A stretch of DNA of 64,000 nucleotides from Xiphydria camelus (lineage: Eukaryota; Arthropoda; Insecta; Hymenoptera; Xiphydriidae): contig OY783192.1 of the NCBI GenBank assembly GCA_963678675.1, positions 36,797,250 to 36,861,249 on the forward strand. The letters are read 5' to 3'. Position 1 is the first letter of the stretch, and each line of letters starts with the position of its first letter. The translations under genes and the position numbers were made by a program. Under the pieces are notes generated by a model. That model ran no database searches. It was not told the DNA's origin and was given only the letters and a program-made list of their open reading frames with translations. Positions 44,387-57,888 of this stretch are shown one piece after another.

Positions 44387-44526
44387 AATAAACGTTTCGC
44401 TCCCCTTCGCAATGGATAACGGTGATTCTTCACCGCCTCCACCGCCACTTCTCGGAGAGTGGGTATGTACAATTCTCCGCCGCCAATGAAAATATATTCG
44501 CCACTTTGAAACAGATAAGTTTTATT
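44387..44526. terminator. Facing polyadenylation signals of NSUN6 and DLEC1
   Basis: NSUN6 (plus) has AATAAA at 44,387-44,392, two bases after its stop. DLEC1 (minus) has AATAAA at 44,521-44,526, about 15 bases after its stop. The two transcripts must end within roughly 100 bases of each other and may overlap. Confidence 0.75.
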
Positions 44527-44540
44527 TGCCAGGCATATCA

Positions 44541-47500
44541 TTACTTCTCGTCCAAAGAACCTCGACCTTCTAGTGCGCATTCCTCGAAGTAGTTTGCCGA
44601 GATAGTGGTGCAGATTTTTAGTTTCTCCATTGCCGTTCCAGCTTCTCTAATCGAATGGTTTTTAAAACTTCTGTTTTTAATTATGTTTCAATATGGTAAT
44701 ATATGATTCTCCCTATCCGACTTACCTGGGTTCGAATATTACAGATATATTTATTGTATTATTCCCATTGGCTGAGCTAGTTGATACGATTCCTTCGCTC
44801 GGAACAATTTTAAATTGATCGCTTTCAAAAACTTTCCTCACCTTAAACGATTGATCGTCCCCTGTAATATGTGGGTTATCAGAGATTTTACATTAAACTC
44901 TTTCCATGTACCTCTTTAGAGATTGCAAGCAATTTGATGTTCCATGCCTGATAAATTTCGAATCGTCAACGTCATACTTTTCGAATCTCCAACCCGCACG
45001 TATCCATACTGCAAATCATGAGAAGAAAGCTCCAACAGGGGCAAACGTATTCTCAAATGTAATTCCACTGTCTGAAAATTAAATATTCGTGCGATATTCG
45101 TACATTTTCTTTCTTAATTGTTACAAATCCAAATTCTATTAGTTTTCGTGGAATTTAAAAAAAAAATTAAAGAAATTTTCAGTAGAGCCTACAACTCGAG
45201 TATTGTCGAATGCCGAACATACTTGTGTCCAGGAGCCTTGATGAACAATGACCAACGGCTTGTCTATATTTACTGTTGATCGACGTATTTCGTAGCAATC
45301 GTTCATTTCCACGATTTTTTCAATCAGTGTAGCTGTAATGATACACCCGATTTCCACCTGCGAAATAGAATTTCAAAACGAATCTTTATCAGCTTGTACT
45401 GCCAATGGTCCAATTCCAGAGATCGAATTACGTTACCGAAGGAGAGCAGTTTGTTACCTCGATATTATGCCCAGGACCTACAGAAATAATTTCACCATTT
45501 TTCGGTTTTATTTTTCCATCCAGCGTATAGATGCAGTAAACGCAGAAAGGCTCGTGCGTTTCTACATTCACGTACGTCGTCTCCTGGTTGGCGTTACGGA
45601 GTACGAACTTTTTCCTCAACCTAAATAACGAACGAGTCTCTTATAGCTGCCGCGCGTTAGTCCAATCATTCCTACAACTCTTCCAGCTCTACATCATCCA
45701 GCAAGGTAAGAGCTTATTATTGACATCGATAATACATTGACATTTTTTGTAATATAAATCTCGACATTCAATTGAATTTTCTATGACATTACATAATCTA
45801 TAATCGAGCACGTACTCCAATTCTCGTTTGTGGTGTCTCACAACTTCAGCGGAATGAAAAGCAAACGTCCTATCCGATTTCGTGGCGTTGCAAATGAGAT
45901 TTGGCTTTTCTGCTGCGACTTGTAAGTCGATCTCTGCTGGGGGGAGAAAATGACCGTCTTGCCGCGAGAAATATTCTGCCTTGTACCTGCGATATCAGTT
46001 CACCTCATTGGATGATATAGTCGAATGATATTTTCCAAGTGCGAACAGAAAATGCCGAGCGTACTTATCTCGCGGTGAAATCCTTATAAAACCCAGTAGT
46101 TTCGCGAAAACTTCGACTTTACCATCACTTGTAGGAAGTTTCTCGGGATTGATCTTAATCGAAATCTGCCGTCTTTCATGCGGTGGCATGACAATTTCTT
46201 CGGGTCGTATCTTCACGGTACACATTTAATGTGTAATTAAAATACAGAATCCACAAGATATAGATTTGTTACTGGATACTCACATTAAAAATGTTATTAT
46301 AGTCCGTTTTACCGTATTTAGGAATCAAGAACAATTCGACGTCTGTTTCTTTGCGATTGAGAGCTAATCGATTATCACTCCAACTATTATCTCGGTATGA
46401 ATTATCTTCGTCGTCGGAATATTCCAAATCGATTCCCTTTCTAAAATACACGATAACTTCCTTTATCATTTAAATTACAGGATCTTTCAATTAGCAATTG
46501 TGAACCGTAGATATTAGTACTCACAAAGCTATAGAGCTCATGCTAGACGAAATATAACGAGTTCCGCGTATGTCATTGTAATTTGCAATCTCAGATTTTG
46601 ACTTGCAGTCGAAATCCTCCGAAAGACAGTGTTCTGACGAAAACAATTCCTTGGATAATTTGGAGTTTTCATCGGCAAAAGGACTAAACATATTGAGAAG
46701 AAGACTGAATGGTACTGAATTGTCTTCCTCCAAAGAATTAGTTATGAAACAGTGCCAATTGATAATTAACGGTACACTGCTCGAATTTTCCAATATTACT
46801 TTTCTATCGTCCGGTTGAATCCCGACTTTTACACCTCCAAATCTATGAAACGGGAGCTAGCGTTTTAACTCATTATTAACTAACATTTACAATAAATGGA
46901 CATGCTGTTATACCTCAACAACGGCATTTTTCGAGACGAATTTTTGAAGGCTGGATAAGAAATTGGCGAATCGGTAACTTGCACGCAAACTCCAATGGCA
47001 TACGGTGGTAGCCCAGTAATGTATATCGTTATTTCATCTACGTATACACCCCATGTGTCCGCATACGCGTACACTTCGATAGACAGAGCTTCGTAAGGAT
47101 CAAGAACTCCCTTTTGAGGCTTCACTTTTAACGAGACTCCATATTCGAGGCATTCCATTTCACTACAATCTATCGTGTCACGCATTGCATATATCATATT
47201 ACGACTGTTACACTTATGTAGTGCGATACGGTATCGTAAAATTATCCCGAAACTAACTTGATTCATATCCCATTTTTTGTCTATACATTGCAATTAGAGC
47301 CGCGCGTTTAGATATCTCCTTCTTCGCGATATCAGCTTGAGAGAAATTTTGTATATCCACGTGAAAATCTGATTTAACCGGAGTTTCGTTCCGTATTACG
47401 AAAGCTTTCTTCGTCGCTACAAATTATATTGTCCATTTTACCGTAGGGCGCGACGCAATTCTCATAGCAGTCGTTACTGTCGAACTAGATTTACCAATTC

Positions 47501-50500
47501 GTAGTGGTAACTCGAGAAACTCAATGACGACGGGCTGAGTTATGGGTGGTAAAACGGTTTTATGAAAAGGAACTATAGCGGGGGAAATAGGTCGAGGATA
47601 AAACTCATCAGGTTGGTCGTTAGTCCAAATAATTCCTCTTAATAAATTGACCCAACTTCGCGGTGATGCTACACCGTTTTCCGTATCAACTGTAAATGCG
47701 TCTTGATTTGTCGTTTTACTGGATGTACTTAATAGAGTCTCCTGTTGAGAACAATATTAGTTTCTTCTTCCTTTGCAAGTGTGCCTTCGTTATGTAAATA
47801 CCTCCGTTACGTCGTTTACATCGCCAGCAGTGGTACTTCCCACAGAAACTTCTGTAACAATTTGCCCCACATCCAAATCGACATTCATCAGCTCCCGTTC
47901 TTCTTGCCATTGAGAATTTTCATCGCCTTCCGTTTGCTTAACAGAAGTTGAATGAAAACTATCGCATTTCTGCAATTGCAGTTCCCTGGAATATAAGTTT
48001 GACAGGCGTACTTGAGGTTGCAGAGTGTCCGTGCAAACGTCATCTTTACTCGAGGTGCGTTCATTTGCATTACTTTCGTCTGTGGTTTCTTCGAATTGTA
48101 TCGAGGGAATTGTGATCATTTCAGACTCGAGCTCTTCTTGAAATGATTCGCAGTTTTCCTCTATGCGATACTCTGATGAACTACTCCTAAGATACGAACT
48201 AGCAGATCGGGATGTCCCTGAATAACTCAAAATTATCATATAAAATCTCATTCTTATAAAATTATCGATTCACCGCGTACCTCAAGTCGTCATCTTTGCT
48301 ATCTTTTATTTCACTAGCAGTTAATCGAGCATCCGCCTCTATACATTGCAGCCAGACTTCGACATCGCCCACCAAAATATCAACAGACTGCAGAATTGTA
48401 TACCATTTTTTTTTTCTCTCCCAAACAAAAGCAAGCATACTTCTGGTTTGCTTTACTGCAGTTTACTTACAGACAAGCAGTCTCGTCGCTTGCGCCTGCT
48501 GTTTTGTGTTAACAATAAATATTTCTTAGGGATGGCTGCCAGTGGTATATCTTCGACATACAACCTGAAAAAAGTACTTCGATTGCTCGTACCACTCTCA
48601 GCCAGAAAAGTGAAATGTTATCAGAGAAATTATTAAAATCCGGTACCCTTATTTAAGAATATCTTTCAACCGTGATAGCGTGCATACGTACCGTAAAACG
48701 ACGCAATATTGGGCGGGAGAAAGATTCGTCATACAAGCAACCACTTTAAAGGATGTTACGGACGATGAAGAGAAAATTCCATGAGACGGTCGTATAGTGA
48801 GATATTCCATCGGAAGGTCCTCTCTGTCGCTCGTACCAGTTTTCTCCCCGATATCAGCTCCTCGCACTTCCCAGCGAAATGATAAGTCTAAATCGCTGTC
48901 AAAATACGTGAACGCGAATTAAACCAATTGGTTGAGGTTCTTTATTCTCTTCGCATCGGGAGATTAATTCTCGCATATACGCGAAAGCTCGTAGATGCTT
49001 GGGAGCACCTGGCATTAGTAATGAGAATCGCATCCTTCAGCAAGTCGTTTGAATTTCCCATGCCCAAGTCGATGTAGTATTTCACGACGTCGTAATCTCT
49101 CTCGTCTTCAGTTGATTGGAATTTTTTCATTTCCTACAAAATCGTCGCTTATCGCACACTTCACTTAATATTGCTGCGGCCGGCGAGCGTAATTTTATAT
49201 GACAATACAGCTCTTGAATCTCGTGTACTCTACATACTTTACTAAATCGGATGAATTCTGGTTCGTACATAATGCCATCGCCCAAAACTTCGATCGAATG
49301 GACGACTCCGTTGTCACATGCTATGTATAATTTATCCACCTGTCGAGATGGAAATGTGGTGGTCCTCAAAATATTGTCTCTCTACAAACGCCTCTTGTGC
49401 GCGACGTATAATTATTACCTGCATTCCAAAAGTGACGGGAAAGAAATAAGTGTACAATTGTATCTCTTCATCTCTTTGCAATGAAAAGTAGTTGGGCCAT
49501 ATAGCAAAGGGAGGTATTATCAACATATTATTACTCGTGATATCCTGTAAAGAGCCAATACGTCATTGAAAAATATTATAAACTACGATTCCCTGTCAGG
49601 AGGGTCTAGAAAAGAAGGAAGTTTCAGTTCACCGATGCTGAATAAAACGAAGGTTAGAAGATAAGAAATTAATTTGAAGACGTCTACCACGATTTTTATT
49701 TTACCGTGATATCCATTGAAAACCAGTCAATCTCGCTCATTATGAAAAACCTTCCTTCACCCCCGACATTCCTCAAACGCGTCAGCACGATGATCTGCTC
49801 CCCGACGAAACATTTTTTACATTCAAGATTCGGGCCGAGCAATACGTTACACGTTGTAGAATCTTTCTCGCCTATGTCTTCAGTTTTTCCGACGGTTTCT
49901 ATGAGCTGTGATAAAGTAATATACCATTACGGAAAGAAATCGTAATTTGCAATGACGGGAAAGATAGATTCCAGTAATACTTGTTCATTAATCTCTTTCT
50001 CGTCTTCGTATTCCGAGTCTACATTCTGTGTGTTTTCAATTTCCAGTGGAACAGATTGCGAATGAAAACAGGCATATGACAAGTTGACGGCTATTTAAAG
50101 AAAGTATAGCCGCATATTGTTACTAATAGATATAGCGGAATTACTTATGCACATGCTTTTTCTATAGATTGTGTCCTATGTGTCTACCTCTCAATATCGG
50201 AGGATCTCGATATCCCAGCATTCTGATGCCGATCGATCTCGCGAACTGAACGTCAATGATAAGAGTCTCTTCTGGTTCCTCTAAAACGTCGTGTGCAATG
50301 AAAGTAATTTCTAGCTGAGCATTTAGCCCTGGAGCGACGCTCCGTTTTCCATTTTGGCTCGGCAATAGAATCACCGTAAATTGTGATTTTATTGGTCTCG
50401 CTTCGATGCGAAATCTTGCTACCCGGGTGCTGATGTTCTTCAAAGAAACGACTTTCTGAAATAAGAACACCATTGACGTGCGACGGGTTTTAATTAAAAT

Positions 50501-51557
50501 TCGATATACTGTCGTCGCGACGGGCGTTTACCTTGTAGAGGACTTGCGGTTTGAAGTTACGAAATTCCACCACGTCGGGCTCGGCGACTAAAACTGTTTT
50601 ATATATGTCCGCTTTCATTATGCTCTTTTTGGAAAAATTTAATGATCGACCAGTAGTACTGAGAACACTTCTAGTCCGCCTGTTGTGAACGAAAAGTATT
50701 AAAATTTTTAACTAAACTCCTTTGCTATTCATACATGTCAAGCCACTTACAGAAAAGACCGGTATCCTCCTTCAAAACGTTTCAAAGAGCTTTTAGATTT
50801 TCGAATGCGAGAGGAATAGTCGGCCGAACTGTCTAGAAGAGTGTCGACACGATCCTCCAACGCTTCGCATTTAATTCGTCTGCTTGCATCGTCATTTAAC
50901 CGAAAATCTATATAATCATTATTACCACTCGTTCTTCTCAAAATCGTTCATTACTGACCTAAAATGCGTTCATGCCTCGCGGGTAACATGTCGTTAGACT
51001 GCAGCAAGGCAAATTTGTCTATAGAATCTGGTCGAAGGTCTGAATAAACCTGTTGTCTTTTCAAAATAATCTCGTCGACCGCAGTTTGATGCAATCGAAA
51101 TTTTTCCAGATTGCACAGGTGAGACCCTTGAGCTTTGAGTACTTCATTTTCGACCGATTGTACTTCATCAAGAACGTTTTTATAATTTACTATCTCCTAG
51201 GCGATTATAGTGGAAATACGATTACTGCAAATCTCTCTCGCTAAACATTACTATTTTTCTTTCTCCTCTCCACTTGCATCCTCGATCCGCGATACATACT
51301 TTATTGATCTTTAACGAAACTTTCCGTAATACCGCATGATGCTGACAAGACTTGGTAAGATTAGTTGACATATGCCAGCTAACTGTTTCGGCTTGAAAAG
51401 CATCTCGAAATACTTCGCGCACAACATTCCCAACGTCGGCCGATCTTTCCTCAACGCGTGATAATAGCGGTAAAAGATCCATCGAATCTATAGGACTTGA
51501 CGAGCGAAACTGTTTCCGATCCATTTCGTTATCAATTATGCGCTTGTCACTTTCCAC
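44541..51557 (-). CDS. DLEC1: DLEC1 / CFAP81 homologue, axonemal ASH-domain protein
   Basis: A multi-exon gene spanning about 7 kb. First exons by hand: 51,300-51,557, 50,959-51,196, 50,751-50,907, 50,532-50,679, 50,188-50,455, 49,981-50,090, 49,705-49,905, 49,419-49,544, then from 49,339. Exact borders further on were not all resolved. DLEC1 is a large ciliary/flagellar protein built from MSP/ASH-type beta-sandwich repeats. Order matches the human protein: N-terminal VVREVFRDAF and a charged helical stretch, first ASH-like unit (LKNISTRVARFRIEARP... SVAPGLNAQLEITF), RNVGGEGRFFIMSEIDW, the IACDNGVVHSIEVLGDG segment, LDPYEALSIEVYAYADTWG, VELHLRIRLPLLELS, and the end ALEGRGSLDEK followed by TAA at 44,541. 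In an insect the likely place of action is the sperm flagellum and chordotonal cilia (inference). A Ser/Glu-rich stretch at about 47,800-48,220 is weakly conserved. Confidence 0.82.
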
Positions 51558-53050
51558 GATTGCGAAAAATTACCACTAGGACACTCCTCGATTCTCCTCG
51601 TCCACGAAAGTACTTTTGTTTCTCAAATATACCGAATGCCTAGTTATACGATGGCAAATCGTTCAAAAGCGAAAAGAAAAATTAGAAGACCCTTTACGTA
51701 GTACATACATACCGTTTATTCGAAAACAATCATTATAAGTATAAAGATGTGTGTAATGTAATCTTTGTCCAAATGAGGATTTTTAGCCTCTCTAGGAGGA
51801 AAGTACCATTGTGTAATGTAATATAATATATTGTATACAGACGAACTGTAAGTAAAATATCAGGATTTTATATTTCGTATAGCGTGCATACATACGTCAT
51901 GCGCGTATATCGATAGAAACTCAACTACTCCTTTTTTTTTACCGAAGATGGAAAACATTGACCTTTGACCGATCATCATATCTTATGCTTGAATCTAGTT
52001 TCACCGCACAATTTTGTACCCGTAAATGGAGTACACTTTTTGCTTTTTTCTTCAATCTTTCTCTTTATCGCCTAATTATTATTCAAAATAGTGTTGTTTG
52101 TTTTGCGTACTTATACATATTACGTGGCTACAGAAATATGTGTATGTAATATAACATACATAATATACTGTGTACACGTCAACGCTAACCGCGGTGATCC
52201 GCCGGTTGGTTCTCCTTCGATTTCTCACTGTTTTATCGCCGTAAATGTGTCGCGTAACATCAATTTTACGTTTCCGAAGTCGATACGGCAAAATGTAATA
52301 AGTAGCACATTGTAAAATACACCCAAAGCAAACGGCGACTGCAATTGTTTTATACAGAGCGTCAGTAGTTAGATGCATGGAAAAACATCCGGAAGAATAT
52401 GCATGGCAAATACAACCAGCTGAATACATTCTTCCGAGAGAAGTAGAGCATTTTGAAAACGAGTGGAGATTTGAGTTGGCTACAGGGTGGGAGGGCGTAA
52501 GCAACTTTTTTACACGCATCCTAACGTGGTTTTTTTCCCCCGCGCGTAACATCATATAGTGTACAATTAGCTTGCTACGAGGAGCATATTGCCGCGTAAA
52601 CTACTATGCGTTAAAGTGGGTGGTTCTACGATTCTTCGCGGTAGGTATCTTTTCAAGTTGTTTCACGGAAAATAGATACGCGCGTACGTGTAAAAGTGAT
52701 TGGCTATAGATACGAAACCATCAAACGATCGAGTCGCTTCTCTACCGCAGAATGAATATCGCGTGGACATCATTTGTATGAACTTCGATCAATGCAACCT
52801 TCGAGGAGCGGTATTTCGACGCGATCATTCGCGACAGTGTCAAACTAGGTTCAAGCTCGAGACAAAACGTTCCTGACTGTTTAATGGAAGTGGTTTCATA
52901 CCATGTTCGTATCACATTTCTTTTCATCGTGGACACGACTTCACTCGAGGTTCTATCTGCCGCCACACGCTGTAATGCACTCTCGCGTCGATTTGAGTAG
53001 AATGCAATGATTGCTTATTTTTTTGTTTTGTTATTTTTTAATGAAGAAAC
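51558..53050. other. Intergenic stretch between DLEC1 and the Chromator-like gene
   Basis: It holds the DLEC1 promoter at the left and the 3' untranslated end of the chromodomain gene at the right (AATAAA, minus, at 53,054-53,059). In the middle an unidentified frame is open on both strands (52,079-52,560), listed separately. Confidence 0.5.
52079..52560. other. Small unidentified ORF, strand undecided
   Basis: Minus reading from an ATG at about 52,376 begins MHLTTDALYKTIAVAVCFGC and continues ILQCATYYILPYRLRKRKI. That is one clear hydrophobic segment followed by a basic tail, as in a small membrane protein. Plus reading from 52,377 begins MEKHPEEYAWQIQPAEYILP, then REVEHFENEWRFELATGWEG, an acidic soluble-looking segment of 60 codons. 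Each is roughly the complement of the other, so at most one is likely to be real. I recognise neither. The minus reading seems slightly more natural because the start sits next to a predicted membrane segment. Confidence 0.3.
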
Positions 53051-53550
53051 GATTTTATTCAAATTCAATCTCTCTGTCTGGAAAATATAAAACCCCAGAT
53101 ACTATACTTTCACTATCCTAAAACTACATGCTCTGCGAAACGTAGGTATAGTGGTGTTGTTAAATATGTATGTTATTTGTAATGCTCCGCGTAGTTACAA
53201 ATGAAACATCGAATTTAAAAGATAAGCTGGTCATAAACATTGAGACGTGAACCTTTAAACCGAATTATTCGTATAATCTAGAGCCTAGATTTGTCTTGTT
53301 CGCGAGAATGCTTGCGCGTTATTCCTTTTCCCTTTAAAATACCCAGCAACTCGTTTGCACTGCACCCGCCAGGTCGGTCGACGTGTGTCATCTCATTCGT
53401 TATCATATCGTAGTACGAGGTGAACGTTTCTACATATATACAATTCACGATCACCTATAGCTCGTATGTCGGATTTTAAGTGTTTGAAAACAATGCAAGG
53501 TCTCATGTTTCTCCCTTTACTGACGTTAATATATTTAATTCGGTCGTTGT

Positions 53551-56500
53551 TCACTTATCAAGCTCCAGCGCGGCATACTGCTCCTCGTCGACCTCGGTCA
53601 TCATCAGATTACCATCGGGTAATAGCAATACCACTCGCCTGGTACCACCTGACGAGAAACAACGTAAATACGTTTAGTCAGCGTCTCAATCTTCCCGTCT
53701 AGGCTCCCAAATGGATATCGAAACATCGCGTTCAACATACCTGGAGTGGGATCGTCGGCTTGTACAACTTGCGCGACGACCTGGGCCTGACCGTCGTTAT
53801 CTTCTTGCGCCCCAGAGACCGTAGCTCCGGAGTTCTCCATTATGGACATCACCATTTGATTCTCAGCTGGCTCTGTCTCGCCCTCCTTCACGTAAAACTG
53901 CGGTGCCAGATTAACCTGATCCGGTATCAGCTGAGCAACTGCCTCGGCAACTGCATGATCCAAAGTCAATACGGAGCCCTCGTCCCCTTGTTGCTCCGTG
54001 GTCACATATACGCATTGTTGCTCGCCGTCGGCACCCCGCGTCACCAGCAACGTCTGACCGTCCTCGGCCTGACCGGCTACTTGATAAACCACACCGTCCT
54101 CCCCGGTGATGGTCACTAAATTCGACGCGTCCTCAGTTACCTTTCCCTCGTCAGCCTTCCCTTCGGAAGACGCGTCCGTCGCGGCGGTGCGCGTGGTACT
54201 GGTGGACGTCACAGATGTTGTCAATCCGGTGGCGATCGCGGAGCAAGCCGTTGTTACCGATTCCGGTAAGGATACCGTAGCTGCCACCGTTGTCGGTGTC
54301 ACTACCGCTGTTGCCGATGCGGTTGTCGAAACGGTGTCGTCGAGACACGGCAGATCCGGTGCCGGTACGCCGTCCACATTCGTTAGACTTATTTGTGCCG
54401 CCTCGCTCGTTTGAACTATAGTGCCCGTTGTGCCGCCGGGACTCATTTCGACCCTCATGATGCCGCCGCTATCGGTGAGAGAATTGAGCGAGGGTAATAC
54501 AAGCTCCGCAGCGGTCGTGGTTGCAGTAGTCGTGGTCTCCGCGTTTTCGGAAGCAGACGTAGTCGCGGGGACCGCCTGCGCCGACGAGGATGACGATGCT
54601 GATGGAGCGGGTTGGGCGGGAGTTTCCGATTCAGCAGTCGATTGTTCCACGGGCTCTCCGTCCGGACCGATAATACGACCCGTTAGCGGACACAATGTGA
54701 ACGGACGAGGGGGGCTGGCCGGTTCCGCGGTAGGAGCGATCGGCTCTGTCTCAGCGGCCGACTGCTGTTCCGGTTCGCCGTCACTGCTGCTCTCCTCGGA
54801 GCCTACTTCGTGAAACTCCATGTGCAAACCATCACCCTGTACTAATTTGCTCTCCTTCGGTTTATTACCCGGTCCGATGGCGGCAGATTCGCTCGGTTTT
54901 CCTTTGCCGCGTCCTCCCGGTGTACCGCGAGCACCGGCCAAGAGACCGCGACCAGTGGGCTTGGTCAAGCCGGCCGCCTCTTGCGCTTTTCTCTTCGCCA
55001 TTAGTAACTTTTGCTGGGGAGTTAGAAGTGACTGAGGCTTGCTCAGCACTTTCGGTGATTGCTTCGTCTGTACGGGGCTAGCTGCGGTAGTTTTCACCGT
55101 GGCCTTTTGCTGCTGGGAGCTGACAACGGTGAATTTCGGTCGGATTTGCGTGATCGTTCCGGGACTCGATACCGGGCTTTGTCCGGCGACGGTGGTCGTA
55201 GTTTTTTGAACGACTCGTCGCACTTGCTGCCCTTGAACTTGTCTCGGAGCGGGGGCTCGGACGGTTGTCGTGCGTACTGTGGAGCCGGCTATGCCGAGCA
55301 CACTGGGGGCAGGCGCGTTAACGCGCAGGGCGGTGGTGGTGGGTCTGGGAAGCAATGGACGGCCATCGGCACCGCGTTGCGCCGTTACGATGCTCGGACG
55401 AACGCCGGTACTCATTCTCGGTTGCAAGCCGCCCATGGAACTCGGCACCGCGGTGACCACGTGTATTTGCGGAACCTGACCGGGTTCGGGCTTCGGCTGG
55501 ATCTTGATCGGTTCTGTTTTTTGAGATATGGTACCCCCCACCATTTTCGTCGGAGTAGTCTTTGAGATAACTTTCATTTGAGTGACAATCTGGCTGCCGT
55601 CCGGCCTCGAAACCACCTTAACCGGCGTAATGGAGTTCGCTTGATTGCTGGAAATGACTTGCTTTCGTACCACGTTGCTTCCATCGCGATTCTGAACCAT
55701 CAAGACACCCTGTGGCGTCGACGACTTGACCGCGACCTTTCCGCCGGGAGACGAATCCAGCTTGATTCGACCGTCCTTTCGCGACATGACGTACACTCCC
55801 GGAGTGAATGGCATGTGCTTTGGATCTACCTTGATCACGCCCTTCGCGTTCGAGACTAAAACCTGCGTTTGGCCGGAGGACTTTGCTCCCTCGGGGGACT
55901 GCAGTCCCAAAGACGTCGCGAGATCGGTGCCGGACACGGCGGTCCTGTTGGAACCATTCGATTGTGCATTAGCGCGATTGAACGCACGTTGAATAACGTC
56001 ACTGCGGCCCACCATCCTCTCTTCTTCCGATTCCCCGGTCCAGTCGTCGTCGCTGCCCGTGTCGCCTTTGACTCGCTTGGCGGCGGTGCTCCCTGCATCC
56101 TCGGAATCGCTGTCCGAGTAGTCTATTCTTCTCTTTCCCAACACTGTGCAAGGGAGAAAAATAATTGTCAAAATGCACACACGAACAATGTGAGATAATG
56201 TAAAACGCGTTACGAATACGCGTAGAATTTTACTTACGTTCATTTTCTTCTTCCTTCATTGTACCGCACCATTGTTTCACTTGATCCATCGCCTTAGACT
56301 TGCTGGATCTCATTGGTCTTCTATATAGCACAATTCGAAAAAGAGGCAAAGTTAGTATTGGCGATTATAAAACTCCGAAGTCATGACAAAGTCACCGCGA
56401 GATACGTCGAGGGAAAAAAAGTCCTACGTTGCTTGAGCTGCGGAACTTGGTCCGGGTGTTACAATGTCTGTTTTTATTATCGTTTTCTGCGGTGTCGCCG

Positions 56501-57888
56501 GTGATCTGCCCGCTGGTCTAGCCGCGGCTTGTTGCTGTGCCGCCTTGAGTTCCTTTTGTTTGGCGAGGTTCCTCTCGAACTCCTCCAAGAGATGCTTGCA
56601 AGATTCCACGTTTTCTGCGCTTTCCCACGTATTGTTCTCACTGAAAGAAGTTTGCCTCGTGAACAAAAATTCATTCAAATATTCTCGCGTTCGCCGATCT
56701 ACATCGAATCGGTGAGCGACAAAGTGTTAAAATGTGTACTTACTGCGGAAATCCTTCCCACTTTACTAAATATTCCAGACACCTCTTCTTTGGATTCAAC
56801 CGTTTAGCCAATATCTTTTCCACCGCGTACTCCTCATCGCTCGATTCTCCGTCCGCCTCCTCACCAGTTTTGCCAGATTTTAGCTAAATACATATATAAA
56901 GTTACGCCATACAATACTCCTCCAATGACGCATACCATTCATCAATCAGAACAGCTACCTTAGGTTTCACCGACGGCTTCAACTTAGGTTTCTCAACCTT
57001 TGAAGAAGTTTCCATAGGTTCCGCACTTTTTCCAGACTTCGTAACGTCCCCGGCTTTACCGTACGTTTTCTTCGTCTCCGTTACTTCCTCGGGTTGCCCG
57101 TTGCGAATAACTTTACGAACTATTACAGGTTTCGTTCCTGAAAGCGGCAACACATTCCTCTTCAAGCGCGCTCGCGAAAATGACAGAGAATACAAACCGA
57201 CAGAGTAGCAAACACCCACCTTCTGCGTTCACTTGTTGCGTCCTTGGTATTTCTTGCATTTTTGCGTTGCTAATTTTGGTAAACGTTTGGATAGTCTTGC
57301 CGGCGGCAATCCAGGAGTCTTTGATGTGTGTATCCATTTTGCACCACTTCTGGTATAACTTCCAAGAGTTAGCTGTGTCCTTTTCAGTGCCCTCCTGCTG
57401 AATCTGTAAGTCCTTCCAGAGTAAAAATGCCCACACTTGTGCCTTCTGTTCATTCTGCAAATAAGAGGAGCTGGAATGTTAAACGAGCGCGCGAATCGCC
57501 AAATAAACGCAAAGCCAATGGAACACTAACGTTACTGTTCTCCCGGAAGTGGGACACCTTAGAGCAAACTCCTTCCTTCTTGCGATGCTGCTGAAATTCT
57601 TCAATGAAGTGAAAGACGGAATGACACTCGCCGCACACCAGCACGTCTAATTTTCCCATCTCCTCTTGGGCTGCTGTTATGCGATTCAGGAATTAAAATC
57701 AAACAAAGAATGTGCGAGAAAAATAACGGCGGACAAATTGCTGGAGCACTGAATACCTAAGTCCTCGTATACCAATGCGCTATCAACCGAAGAGATGACA
57801 ATCTTAAAAATATTGTGAGAGATATATTACCTTTGATGGTGCACGGATTGTTATTGACGAGCGTAGAAGGGCCATCGCCACCCTCCAT
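53551..57888 (-). CDS. Chro: Chromodomain protein, probable Chromator
   Basis: Exons, reading leftward: 57,831-57,888, 57,531-57,673, 57,220-57,454, 56,959-57,137, 56,744-56,883, 56,428-56,640, 56,238-56,320, 53,741-56,143, 53,551-53,648. The total is 3,552 bases (1,183 residues plus stop). A zinc-finger-like CGECHSVFHFIEEFQQH lies at about residues 34-50. The chromodomain (about 223-280) reads YAVEKILAKRL, LEYLVKWEGF and NNTWESAENV, with the aromatic cage positions present. The long eighth exon is low complexity, rich in T/S/V/P/Q, with an acidic RIDYSDSDSEDAG entry. The C-terminus RRVVLLLPDGNLMMTEVDEE with YAALELDK is clean. Chromator binds interband chromatin and the spindle matrix with Z4, JIL-1 and Skeletor. 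The N-terminal finger and chromodomain near residue 220 fit it, but the identification rests on memory of the family layout, and another insect chromodomain gene is possible. Confidence 0.7.

Noticed and set aside
44541..51557. CFAP74, CFAP65 or hydin as identity of the ASH-domain gene
   Set aside because: The order of segments (FRNVGGEGRFFIMSEIDW, CDNGVVHSIEVLG, LDPYEALSIEV...DTWG, final GRGSLDEK) fits DLEC1 better than the others as I know them.
54106..55565. Long plus-strand frames inside the chromodomain gene
   Set aside because: Antisense shadows of the 2.4-kb low-complexity exon, whose own splice sites and phases are consistent.
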